From the NCBI GenBank assembly GCA_905182285.1, contig CAJJAY010000021.1:1-64000 (forward strand): a stretch of 64,000 nt of DNA, read 5' to 3'. The translations under genes and the position numbers were made by a program. Below the pieces are notes generated by a model. The model was given only the letters and a program-made list of their open reading frames with translations, did no database searches and was not told the origin of the DNA. Origin of the DNA: an uncultured Amylibacter sp. GTDB lineage: Bacteria > Pseudomonadota > Alphaproteobacteria > Rhodobacterales > Rhodobacteraceae. Shown piece by piece: positions 8,044 through 16,802 of the stretch (position 1 is its first letter; each line of letters begins with the position of its first letter).

Positions 8044-8841
8044 ATGAAAATTAATTTAAACAATGAAATAATTTTTGCTTCAACGGGTGGTAGGGTTTTT
8101 GAACCAAAAATGGATCCTTTATGGTTCATACATGGTTCAGGACAAAGCCACCTTTCTTTTATTCTTCAAGGACGGTTTTTTGCAAACCGTGGTTGGCCTG
8201 TTATTGCAGCAGATATGCCATCTCATGGTTTGTCAAATGGAATAGCTTTAATGTCTATTGAAGCTATGTCTGATTGGCAAATAGCTTTGATGGATCAATT
8301 AGATGTAGAGAAAGTTCAAATCGTTGGACATTCTCAAGGTGGTCTAATTGGTTTGGATATGGCGCATCGTTATCCTAATCGTGTTTCACAATTATCATTG
8401 GTTGCGACTGCTTTATCAATTCCTGTTAATGCTGGATTAATTGAAATGGCAAAAAATAAAGAGCAGTCTGCAATTGATGCTATGATTGATTGGGGCCATG
8501 GCCCTGAAGGGCACAATCACGATAACACTATGCCAGGCCAAAACCATCTAAATTTTGGAGTGCAGCTAATGGCTGCGAATAAAGTAGGAGCTTTATATGC
8601 AGATCTTAAGGCTTGTGTTGATTATACTAATGGTAATCTTGCAGCAAATGAAATTAAATTACCTGTGCAACTTATTCTTGCCCAAAAAGATAAGATGACA
8701 CCTATGAAATCTGGGCTCAAGGCAGCTGAAGCGTTAAGGACAGATAACATTACCATAGTTGAAAATGCTGGCCATATGTTGCCCTCAGAGCACCCTGAAG
8801 ATGTTAACCGGGCATTGCGCTCATTTTTTATTAAGAGTTGA
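8044..8841 (+). CDS. Alpha/beta hydrolase
   Basis: This 265-residue protein has a complete alpha/beta-hydrolase catalytic set. The oxyanion region is WFIHGSGQS, the nucleophile elbow GHSQGG holds Ser97, an acidic residue lies in LILAQKDKMTP, and the His is in ENAGHMLPSEHP. The gene starts 3 bases after metY and ends 3 bases before the next gene, so translation is probably coupled. In a cluster with an acyl-CoA ligase and beta-oxidation enzyme it could hydrolyse an ester or thioester. In a metY context it could also be a deacylase related to homoserine O-acetyltransferases, which share the fold. The substrate is not readable from the sequence. Confidence 0.85.
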   Translation: MKINLNNEIIFASTGGRVFEPKMDPLWFIHGSGQSHLSFILQGRFFANRGWPVIAADMPSHGLSNGIALMSIEAMSDWQIALMDQLDVEKVQIVGHSQGGLIGLDMAHRYPNRVSQLSLVATALSIPVNAGLIEMAKNKEQSAIDAMIDWGHGPEGHNHDNTMPGQNHLNFGVQLMAANKVGALYADLKACVDYTNGNLAANEIKLPVQLILAQKDKMTPMKSGLKAAEALRTDNITIVENAGHMLPSEHPEDVNRALRSFFIKS

Positions 8842-8844
8842 AAT

Positions 8845-11178
8845 ATGTCAGAATTTAAACGAATTGCAGTAATTGGTGCAGGCACTATGGGGAGTGGTAT
8901 TGCAGCCCAAATTGCAAATGCTGGACACAAAGTTCTATTGATGGATTTGCCCCGAGATGATGATCCACTTGGAGTATTGAAAGATGCAAAAGTACGACTT
9001 TTAAAGTCTGACCCTCCTGCGCTGGTTCATAAATCTCGTATTGATCTAATTGAAGTTGGTAATATTCGAGATGACTTTAACAAATTGGCAAACTGTGATT
9101 GGATTGTTGAAGCAGTTGTAGAGCGCTTAGATATTAAAAAAGATTTATATAAACGACTTAATGAAGTTATAAATCCTAATTGTGTTGTAACCTCTAATAC
9201 ATCGACAATACCAATTTCTTTGTTGGTTGAAGATATGCCTAAAGATTTTCAGAAACGATTTGCTATTACGCATTATTTTAACCCAGTTCGATACATGCGT
9301 TTACTAGAGCTCGTTCGCGGTGCAAATACTGATGAAAAAATAATGGACCAACTGGCAGATTATAATGACCGGGTCATGGGTAAAGGTGTTGTTAGGTGCA
9401 ATGATACTCCTGGGTTTTTAGGAAATAGAGTAGGTGTATTTGCCCTTCAAGTTGGAATGGATGAAGCTTCAAGAAATAAACTTACTGTTGAAGAAGCTGA
9501 TGCTTTAATGGGTAGGCCAATGGGCATACCTAAAACTGGTGTTTTTGGATTATACGATCTGATTGGTATCGATTTGATGTCTGATGTAGTAAACACTCTA
9601 GGCGATATCCTTCCAGAAGATGATTTGTTTCATGAAGTTGGCACATTAAATAATCCTGTAATGCCCCTAATTAGAGATATGATTAAAAATGGATTTACAG
9701 GTGATAAAGGTGCAGGTGGGTTTTATCGAATAGAAAGCAATACAAATTGTGCGGTTGATTTGAACAATGGTAAAATACGCCTTCGGCAGAAGACTTTGCC
9801 AATAAGCGCTCAGAAAGCTGCTGATGCACAAGCTGCTGGGGGCGAAACTCTAACAATTATGATAAGTGGCTCTGATAACCATGCAACCTTTTGTAAACGT
9901 TTTCTAGCTCGTACTTTAGCTTATGCTGCAGATCTAATTCCAGCAGTAACATCTAGCCCTCAAGATATTGATGATGCAATGAAGTTAGGTTTTAATTGGG
10001 TCCGTGGCCCATTCGAATTGATTGATGCTTTAGGGGCTGATGTAGTTTCAAAATTAATTGAAGAGGTAGGTTTAACTGTACCAAAAGCTATATCTTTAAG
10101 TGAAGAAACAGGACCGTTTTATTCTGTGAATAAATCTAGTTTAAATGTATTAAATTTTGAAGATAATACATTTTATTCACCTGTTGTTTTACCTGAAAAT
10201 ACAATTCGTTTTCATATGACTAAACAAACTATGATACCATTATTAACTAATTCCGCTGCTAGCTTGTACGAGTTAAAAGGAAATTTGCGATTACTTGAAT
10301 TCCATTCTAAGGCGAATGCACTCACGGCTAAATCTATGGAAATAGTTCTTGCAGCAGCTAAAAACCATGGTGATGGTATTATAGTTCACAATGATGCACA
10401 GCATTTCTCCGCAGGAGTTGATTTAAATCGTTTTCGCTCATTTATTGAGGCTTCTGACTGGAAAGGAATTGATGAATTTCTAAATAGTTTTCAACAATCT
10501 GTTAAAGCTCTTAAGTATTCGCCTGTACCAGTTATTGGTGCACCTTCTGGATTATCTATTGGTGGTGGTTTTGAAGTTTTAGCGCATTGTGATAAACTTA
10601 TTGCACATACAAATACAGTTTTTGGATTGGTTGAGACTGGGGTTGGTGTTGTGCCTGGTGGGGGTGGAGTTAAAGAAACTTTATTACGTTGGCATCAAGC
10701 AACAGGAGATTGGGGAAAAGCTTCTTGGAATACATGGATGCAAATTGGTTATGGGCAAATTGGTACAAGTCCTGATCTTTCAGCTCGGATGCAATATTAT
10801 CTAAAAGATAGAGATATTGAAGTTCTTAACCGTGATAAATTAATGCATATAGCTATTACTGAGATGACAAAATTACAAAAAGAATATTTACCACCAATTG
10901 AACCAGTTTTCGAACTTCCTGGATCTGCTATGATTAAAAAAATGTCTGACTTTATGCAAGATGGAATAAATAAAGGTTTATTTTTTCCTCATGATAAAAC
11001 AGTAGCAATGCAAGTTGCTGAAATTGTAGTTAACAGCGCTGACGAAAATACTATTACTGTATCTGAACAAGATATGTATAATCGAGAGCGACGTGCATTT
11101 TTAAATTTGGCAAAAACACCAGAGACTATTGCTCGCATTTCCAGTCTATTGGATACTGGTGAAGCTATAAGAAATTAG
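8845..11178 (+). CDS. 3-hydroxyacyl-CoA dehydrogenase/enoyl-CoA hydratase (FadN type)
   Basis: This 777-residue two-function enzyme has the dehydrogenase half first (GAGTMGSGIAAQIANAGHKV, catalytic His in ITHYFNPVRYMRLLE) and the crotonase half last (SAGVDLNRF oxyanion region, GLSIGGGFEVLAHCD with the acidic residue). This order matches FadN proteins and is opposite to FadB/FadJ. It would hydrate enoyl-CoA and oxidise 3-hydroxyacyl-CoA with NAD in a beta-oxidation cycle. It sits between the hydrolase and the acyl-CoA ligase, forming a small acyl-degradation operon. No thiolase is adjacent, so the cycle must use a thiolase from elsewhere or stop at the 3-oxo stage. Confidence 0.9.
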   Translation: MSEFKRIAVIGAGTMGSGIAAQIANAGHKVLLMDLPRDDDPLGVLKDAKVRLLKSDPPALVHKSRIDLIEVGNIRDDFNKLANCDWIVEAVVERLDIKKDLYKRLNEVINPNCVVTSNTSTIPISLLVEDMPKDFQKRFAITHYFNPVRYMRLLELVRGANTDEKIMDQLADYNDRVMGKGVVRCNDTPGFLGNRVGVFALQVGMDEASRNKLTVEEADALMGRPMGIPKTGVFGLYDLIGIDLMSDVVNTLGDILPEDDLFHEVGTLNNPVMPLIRDMIKNGFTGDKGAGGFYRIESNTNCAVDLNNGKIRLRQKTLPISAQKAADAQAAGGETLTIMISGSDNHATFCKRFLARTLAYAADLIPAVTSSPQDIDDAMKLGFNWVRGPFELIDALGADVVSKLIEEVGLTVPKAISLSEETGPFYSVNKSSLNVLNFEDNTFYSPVVLPENTIRFHMTKQTMIPLLTNSAASLYELKGNLRLLEFHSKANALTAKSMEIVLAAAKNHGDGIIVHNDAQHFSAGVDLNRFRSFIEASDWKGIDEFLNSFQQSVKALKYSPVPVIGAPSGLSIGGGFEVLAHCDKLIAHTNTVFGLVETGVGVVPGGGGVKETLLRWHQATGDWGKASWNTWMQIGYGQIGTSPDLSARMQYYLKDRDIEVLNRDKLMHIAITEMTKLQKEYLPPIEPVFELPGSAMIKKMSDFMQDGINKGLFFPHDKTVAMQVAEIVVNSADENTITVSEQDMYNRERRAFLNLAKTPETIARISSLLDTGEAIRN

Positions 11179-11187
11179 GGGGCTATA

Positions 11188-12789
11188 ATGAGCATTTATG
11201 ACGATTTTGAAAAAAACTCTGCAAACTACGCTGCATTATCGCCGCTTTCGTTTATAAAACGCACTGCATTAATGTTTCCAGATCGTGATGCCGTAATCTA
11301 TGGAAATCGTAATTATAGCTGGTCGCAATTATACAAACGGTCAATTCAATTAGCATCTGCGTTGAATAAGAATGGTGTTGGGAAAGGTGACACAGTTGCA
11401 ATACTCGCCGCTAATACTCCTGAAATGATTGAAGCGCATTTTGGCATTCCTATGTCGGGGGCTATTTTAAATACTATAAATACCCGGTTAGACACTGATA
11501 CTATTTCATATATCCTTGGTCATGGAGAAGCTAAGGTTTTTATTGTTGACGGTGAACTTGCCCCTCAGGCAGCAGATGCCATTAAAGGTCGAGATATACT
11601 TGTAGTTGATATTGCTGATTTGCAAGACAATCCAAATCCAAACCGGATTGGCACAATTGATTATTCTGATTTTATTAAATTAGGTGATGAAAGTGCAAAA
11701 TGGGAAATGCCCACGGATGAATGGGATGCAATTGCACTAAACTATACCTCAGGCTCGACAGGCCGCCCTAAAGGCGTTGTTTATCACCACCGGGGTGCTT
11801 ATTTGATGTCTATGGGAGTAATTGCTGATTGGGGATTACCAAGGCATCCAAAATACCTTTATACAGTTCCGTTATTTCACTGTAATGGATGGTGCCATGG
11901 ATGGGCTATGGCTGCTTTGGCTGGAACTATTGTATGTACGCGCGCTATTACACCTGCAGTCATTTATAACGCAATTAGTGAATACGGCATCACGCATTTT
12001 GGAGGTGCACCAATAGTTTTAGGAATGATTTTAAATGCAAATGATAATGATCGAAAAAATTTCGCTTATACAGTAAATGTAATGACTGCAGGTGCACCAC
12101 CTCCAGCCGCAGTTTTAGAAGGCATTGAAAATCTTGGCTTTAATGTTACGCAAGTTTATGGGTTAACTGAAACTTATGGACACACAGTTATGTCTACTTG
12201 GAATAGTGATTGGGATGATTTGCCGCAAGATCAACGTGCAATAATGAAATCACGACAAGGCGCAGGAATGGTTCATACTGATGGCTTGCGTGTAGTTGAT
12301 ACCAACGGAATAGATGTACCAGCAGATGGTGAAACATTTGGAGAAATATTAATCCGTGGCAATACTGTCATGAAGGGATATTTGAAAAACCCAAAAGCAA
12401 CATCTGAAGCTTTTGCAGATGGCTGGTTTAGATCTGAAGATTTAGCCGTAATGCATTCAAATGGTTATGTTGAAGTTAAGGATAGATTAAAAGACATAAT
12501 TATATCAGGTGGTGAGAATATTTCATCTGTTGAAGTCGAAGGAATTTTACATCGACATGAGGCTGTGGCTTTAGCTGCTGTTGTCGCAATGAAAGATGAA
12601 AAGTGGGGTGAAGTGCCTTGTGCTTTCATTGAATTAAAAGATGGAAAATCTGTAACTGAAAATGAAATTATATCTTTTTGCCGTGATCATCTTGCTGGTT
12701 TTAAACGCCCTAAAAGGGTTATATTTGGAGTGCTCCCAAAAACTGCAACAGGTAAGATTCAGAAATATGAATTAAGAAACAATATTTGA
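11188..12789 (+). CDS. AMP-forming acyl-CoA ligase (DmdB/AlkK-like)
   Basis: This 533-residue ANL-superfamily enzyme has the P-loop YTSGSTGRPKGVVYHHRG, the motif YGLTETYGH, the hinge region WFRSEDLAVMHSNGYVEVKDR and the C-terminal catalytic Lys in TATGKIQKYELR. It activates a carboxylic acid to its CoA thioester with ATP, releasing AMP and pyrophosphate. Length and motifs resemble medium-chain ligases and the methylmercaptopropionate-CoA ligase DmdB. DmdB would fit the DmdA gene located just across the divergent region, but no DmdC or DmdD is in this operon, so I leave the symbol empty. It is the last gene of the plus-strand operon. Confidence 0.88.
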   Translation: MSIYDDFEKNSANYAALSPLSFIKRTALMFPDRDAVIYGNRNYSWSQLYKRSIQLASALNKNGVGKGDTVAILAANTPEMIEAHFGIPMSGAILNTINTRLDTDTISYILGHGEAKVFIVDGELAPQAADAIKGRDILVVDIADLQDNPNPNRIGTIDYSDFIKLGDESAKWEMPTDEWDAIALNYTSGSTGRPKGVVYHHRGAYLMSMGVIADWGLPRHPKYLYTVPLFHCNGWCHGWAMAALAGTIVCTRAITPAVIYNAISEYGITHFGGAPIVLGMILNANDNDRKNFAYTVNVMTAGAPPPAAVLEGIENLGFNVTQVYGLTETYGHTVMSTWNSDWDDLPQDQRAIMKSRQGAGMVHTDGLRVVDTNGIDVPADGETFGEILIRGNTVMKGYLKNPKATSEAFADGWFRSEDLAVMHSNGYVEVKDRLKDIIISGGENISSVEVEGILHRHEAVALAAVVAMKDEKWGEVPCAFIELKDGKSVTENEIISFCRDHLAGFKRPKRVIFGVLPKTATGKIQKYELRNNI

Positions 12790-12809
12790 TTTAACCTCCA
12801 AGACTGGTC

Positions 12810-12826
12810 CTGAAATTTTATTTCAG
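12810..12826. terminator. Short convergent hairpin between the ligase and caiD genes
   Basis: CTGAAAT and ATTTCAG form a perfect 7-bp inverted repeat with a 3-base loop between two convergent stop codons. It is AT-rich with a weak T tract, so termination is only probable. Confidence 0.4.
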
Positions 12827-13612
12827 TTATTTGCCTTTCCAAACTGGTTTGCGCTTTTCTGAAAATGCTTTTGCACCTTCAAGTTGATCCTCTGATGTAT
12901 AAAGAGTTTTCACAGTGGGAAGCTCACTTGATGTTATAGTGTTTAATGCATCCTGAAACTTCATGTTCTCGGCTTCACGAACAACTTCTTTAATTGCAGC
13001 GTAAACTAAAGGTGGACCAGCGGCCAATATTTTAGCCATATTTCGGGCTTCTTCCATTAATGTTTCTGCAGGATGAATTTGATTTATTAATCCCCAACGT
13101 GCAGCTTCTTCTGCATCTATCCACCTTCCTGTAAATAGCATTTCCATTGCAATATGATAAGGAATACGCTTTGGTAACTTTATTGAAGCTGCATCCGCAA
13201 CTGTTCCTGAGTTTATTTCTGGTAAAGCAAATTGGGCATGCTCTGCAGAAAGAATAATGTCTGCAGATAATGCCAGCTCTAATCCGCCTCCACAACAAAT
13301 GCCATTTACTGCAGCAATAACGGGTTTGTTTAGATTTTTTAATTCTTGAAGTCCACCAAAACCACCTTGGCCATAATCACCGTCTACTTCGTCACCATCT
13401 GCAGCAGCTTTCAAATCCCATCCTGGGCAGAAAAATTTTGGACCAGCACCTGTAATAATAGCTACACGGAGTTCCGGATTATCTCTAAAACTTGCAAAAA
13501 CATCTCCCATAATTCTACTTGTTTTTAGGTCTATGGCATTAGCTTTTGGCCGATCTAAAATGACTTCTAAAACATGACCATCTTGTATTGTTTTGATTGG
13601 ACTTTCAGTCAT
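12827..13612 (-). CDS. caiD: Carnitinyl-CoA dehydratase (CaiD-type crotonase)
   Basis: This 261-residue crotonase has the same length as E. coli CaiD and is very similar to it as I recall that sequence. Shared features include LDRPKANAID near residue 20, DNPELRVAIITGAG, GWDLKAAADG and the acidic pair Glu112 (GGGLELAL) and Glu132 (FALPEINSG), matching CaiD Glu111 and Glu131. CaiD interconverts crotonobetainyl-CoA and L-carnitinyl-CoA. It is the last gene of the six-gene minus-strand carnitine operon and overlaps the preceding ligase gene by 8 bases. In an aerobic catabolic setting it would hydrate crotonobetainyl-CoA towards carnitine. Confidence 0.87.
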   Translation of the reverse strand: MTESPIKTIQDGHVLEVILDRPKANAIDLKTSRIMGDVFASFRDNPELRVAIITGAGPKFFCPGWDLKAAADGDEVDGDYGQGGFGGLQELKNLNKPVIAAVNGICCGGGLELALSADIILSAEHAQFALPEINSGTVADAASIKLPKRIPYHIAMEMLFTGRWIDAEEAARWGLINQIHPAETLMEEARNMAKILAAGPPLVYAAIKEVVREAENMKFQDALNTITSSELPTVKTLYTSEDQLEGAKAFSEKRKPVWKGK

Positions 13613-15641
13613 TTTTTTCTCCTATTTTTATTAATGCATCAGCTACAATGGCATCTAATTCTCTACACATGAGTGGGTTAATTTCAACTTCTGATATTTT
13701 CCCATGATTTGAAATAACAAAATTTTGAACATTCTGAATTGTTTTTAATATGCTATCTATGTTGGGAGATGGTGCTCCTCTATATCCTAAAAACAATGGC
13801 CACATTTTGAGTGTTTTTAGTGATTTTAAAATGTCTTCATTATTTGCTGGTATTAATAAAGAAACTTTATCATCAAATATTTCGGTAAGCTTTCCTCCTG
13901 AAGCAATGGTTAAAACATAACCATGAGCTTCATCTAAAACTACTCCAATTAACAATTCTAATAAACTATCATTAATCATCTTTTCTATTAAAAATGTTTC
14001 GCTTGGCATAATTTTTGCAGCATTAAGAATATCTGTTTGATTTTGTAAATTTAATGCAACAAGTCCTGCTTCGGTCTTATGGGCGCTACCTTCGCCTTTT
14101 AATACAACTGGATACCCAATTTCATTTGCAGTATTTTTGATATCTTCATAATTAGATACAGTCTGTAAAATTGGTAGTTGGATATCAAATTCCCCAAGCA
14201 TTTTCTTTGCTGTGGCTTCAGTTAATACTTTTGCATTTAATGGAATGATTGGCGGCAAAATGTTCTTAGATTTCATTTTTGAATATGTTGCGAATTTGGC
14301 AATGGAATCTAAAGCACTTTCGATACCCCCAAATGGAATAATACCTTTTTCTAATAGTTCTTTTGCAATCGTTTCTGGTAAAGTATCTGAAATGGAACCA
14401 ACAACTCCAATCTGGCATCCTGTTTTGTTTTTGGCTTCAACAAGAGAAGGGATGACATCAACCCACATTTGTGGATTACATCGATCAGTGCGTGGAAAGT
14501 CTAAAACTAATAAACCAATGCAGTTTGAGTCTTTTAGTGCAGCAATAAAAGTTTGAGTCATTGCCTCCCAATTACCCCAAATATAAGTATGGTAATCTAA
14601 TGGATTTGCTAATTTTACCATTTTTCCCAAAGTATTTCGCAACCTTGAAGATTGATTTTCGCTTAGTGGTGGGAAATTAATTCCAACTGCCTGACCTATG
14701 TCAGCCATCAAGCTTGCTTCACCTCCAGAACATGACATTGATAAGACGTTATTATTTGGTTGCTCCCCAACTACATGAGCTAATTTTAATGTTTCTAAAA
14801 ATGTAGTTAGATTTTGTATTTGAACCACACCCAAACGACTGAATAAAGCAGTTGCGCCAGCGTTACTTCCAGCGATCGATGCAGTATGGGAAATTGTTGC
14901 AGCTCGAGCCTGATCAGAGCTTCCAACTTTTAATATAATTATGGGTTTTCCTAGATTATTGGCAATCTGTACCATTCTTTCAAATTCAACAACATCTTTA
15001 ATCCCTTCAATGTGAAGCCCTAAAGCTGTTACACGTGGATCTTTCAAGAATTCAGCAGCCATTTCTGCTAAGCTGACCTGAGCTTGATTTCCAACAGAGG
15101 AAATAAAAGCAATTGGTAGCCCTCGTGTTTGCATTGTTAAATTGATAGCAATATTAGAAGATTGAGTAATAATGGCTACGCCAGTTTCTACTCGCTCGCC
15201 ACCATGTTGATCTGGCCACAATAGTGACCCATCAAGGTAATTTATAAATCCATAACAATTCGGACCCAAGATAGCCATTTCACCTGCAGCCAATAATAAT
15301 TGATGTTCCAAATCAGCACTTTTTGCATCTTCAGATACTGACTCTGAAAACCCACTAGCAAAACAAACAGCACCTTTGGCTTTTATGGAATTTAATGATT
15401 TTATTACTTCAATTGTTGTAAATCTATTCACGCCCACGAAACTTGCATCTGGTCCGTATGGAAGATCTTCCACCGTTTTGAAACAGGAAATTCCATTGAT
15501 CTCATTACGTTTTGGATGAACTGCCCATATTGATCCTTGAAAATCCATTTTTTTGCATTGTTCAATAACATTTTCGCACCATGATCCACCGCCTATTACG
15601 GCAATAGATTTGGGATGTAATAGGCTTCCAAGGTTATTCAT
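13605..15641 (-). CDS. ADP-forming acyl-CoA synthetase, fused subunits
   Basis: This 678-residue protein joins a CoA-binding domain (IAVIGGGSWCENV near the start), succinyl-CoA-ligase-like domains with the phospho-acceptor His252 in ISHTASIAGSN, and a C-terminal ATP-grasp domain (about 460-678, with GYPVVLKGEGSAHKTEAG). It makes an acyl-CoA using ATP, releasing ADP and phosphate. It starts one base before the end of the acyl-CoA dehydrogenase gene and overlaps caiD by 8 bases. Context suggests it activates gamma-butyrobetaine, crotonobetaine or carnitine, doing the job of CaiC with a cheaper ligase chemistry. The substrate is inferred from neighbours only. Confidence 0.85.
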   Translation of the reverse strand: MNNLGSLLHPKSIAVIGGGSWCENVIEQCKKMDFQGSIWAVHPKRNEINGISCFKTVEDLPYGPDASFVGVNRFTTIEVIKSLNSIKAKGAVCFASGFSESVSEDAKSADLEHQLLLAAGEMAILGPNCYGFINYLDGSLLWPDQHGGERVETGVAIITQSSNIAINLTMQTRGLPIAFISSVGNQAQVSLAEMAAEFLKDPRVTALGLHIEGIKDVVEFERMVQIANNLGKPIIILKVGSSDQARAATISHTASIAGSNAGATALFSRLGVVQIQNLTTFLETLKLAHVVGEQPNNNVLSMSCSGGEASLMADIGQAVGINFPPLSENQSSRLRNTLGKMVKLANPLDYHTYIWGNWEAMTQTFIAALKDSNCIGLLVLDFPRTDRCNPQMWVDVIPSLVEAKNKTGCQIGVVGSISDTLPETIAKELLEKGIIPFGGIESALDSIAKFATYSKMKSKNILPPIIPLNAKVLTEATAKKMLGEFDIQLPILQTVSNYEDIKNTANEIGYPVVLKGEGSAHKTEAGLVALNLQNQTDILNAAKIMPSETFLIEKMINDSLLELLIGVVLDEAHGYVLTIASGGKLTEIFDDKVSLLIPANNEDILKSLKTLKMWPLFLGYRGAPSPNIDSILKTIQNVQNFVISNHGKISEVEINPLMCRELDAIVADALIKIGEKND

Positions 15642-16802
15642 TTACGCACCCAATGGGCGTAGTAATTCACGACTGATTATATGACGCTGAATTTCAGATG
15701 TCCCATCCCAGATACGTTCTACTCGAGCATCTCTCCAAAACCGTTCAATAGGGAAATCATCCATTAAACCCATCCCACCAAATATTTGCAATGTTTTATC
15801 AGTTACACTTGCTAAAGTCTCTGAAGCAAATACTTTTGCACTTGCTATTTCTCGATTTGACGGTTGTCCTTGATCAAGCATCCAAGCAGATTTTAATGTC
15901 AATAAATCTGCAGCATCTATATCTGTTATCATGTCAGCAATTTGAAAGCCTACTCCCTGGAATTTTCCAATTGCTTGCCCAAATTGTTTTCGTTCTGCAG
16001 CATAATTAAGTGCATAATCAAAGCATCTTCTAGCTCGGCCAACTGAAAATGCTGCAACTGTTATTCTTGTTGCATAAAGCCATTCATTCATAACGGCAAA
16101 GCCCCCATCAATTTCGCCTAAAACAGCCTCTTTAGGTAAACGACAATTATCAAAGTCTAATATGCAATTTTTATATCCCTTATGGCTAACTGAATTGTAT
16201 CCGTTTCGAACTTCAAAGCCTTTTGTTCCGCGATCTACAAGAAATGTAGTAATCCGTTTTTTTGGACCTCGCGGCGTTTCATCAACACCAGTTGCTACAA
16301 ATACTATGAAGAAATCAGCATGTTCAGCACCAGATATAAAGTGTTTTGATCCATTAAGTATCCAATCTGAACCATCAGATACAGCGTTGCATTTCATTCC
16401 ACGAACATCACTTCCTGCATCTGGTTCAGTCATGGCCAATGCATCTGTGATCTCACCTTTTACAGCTGGTAGAAGATAGCGCTCTATTTGTTCATCACGA
16501 CACGCCATAAGTATATTTTGAGGTCTTCCAAAAAAATGAGTTAACGCCATAGAGCCTCTTCCAAGTTCTCTTTCAACAAGTGTAAAATCAAGATGATTTA
16601 AACCTGCACCACCTACACTTTCAGGAAAGTTACAGGCATAAAAACCTAAATCTAAAACTTTTTGTTTTATTGATTGGCCTAACTCTAGAGGAACATTTCC
16701 AGTTCGCTCTACTTCAGCTTCATGCGGGTAAATTTCTTTTTCAACAAAATTACGTACAGTATCAACAATCATTTCTTGCTCTTGCGATAATCCAAAATTC
16801 AT
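15642..16802 (-). CDS. Acyl-CoA dehydrogenase of the carnitine operon
   Basis: This 386-residue FAD-dependent dehydrogenase has the family motifs ALAMTEPDAGSDVRGM, the FAD-binding region RKQFGQAIGKFQGVGFQIADM, and IFGGMGLMDDFPIERFWRDAR. The residue at the usual catalytic glutamate position of medium-chain enzymes is Asp366 (IWDGTSEIQR). The alternative site used by isovaleryl-CoA dehydrogenases carries Thr. Asp may serve as base in this subfamily. Next to CaiD and an acyl-CoA ligase it most likely oxidises gamma-butyrobetainyl-CoA to crotonobetainyl-CoA, or works like CaiA in reverse. It overlaps the carnitine dehydrogenase gene by 4 bases and abuts the ligase. Confidence 0.87.
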   Translation of the reverse strand: MNFGLSQEQEMIVDTVRNFVEKEIYPHEAEVERTGNVPLELGQSIKQKVLDLGFYACNFPESVGGAGLNHLDFTLVERELGRGSMALTHFFGRPQNILMACRDEQIERYLLPAVKGEITDALAMTEPDAGSDVRGMKCNAVSDGSDWILNGSKHFISGAEHADFFIVFVATGVDETPRGPKKRITTFLVDRGTKGFEVRNGYNSVSHKGYKNCILDFDNCRLPKEAVLGEIDGGFAVMNEWLYATRITVAAFSVGRARRCFDYALNYAAERKQFGQAIGKFQGVGFQIADMITDIDAADLLTLKSAWMLDQGQPSNREIASAKVFASETLASVTDKTLQIFGGMGLMDDFPIERFWRDARVERIWDGTSEIQRHIISRELLRPLGA

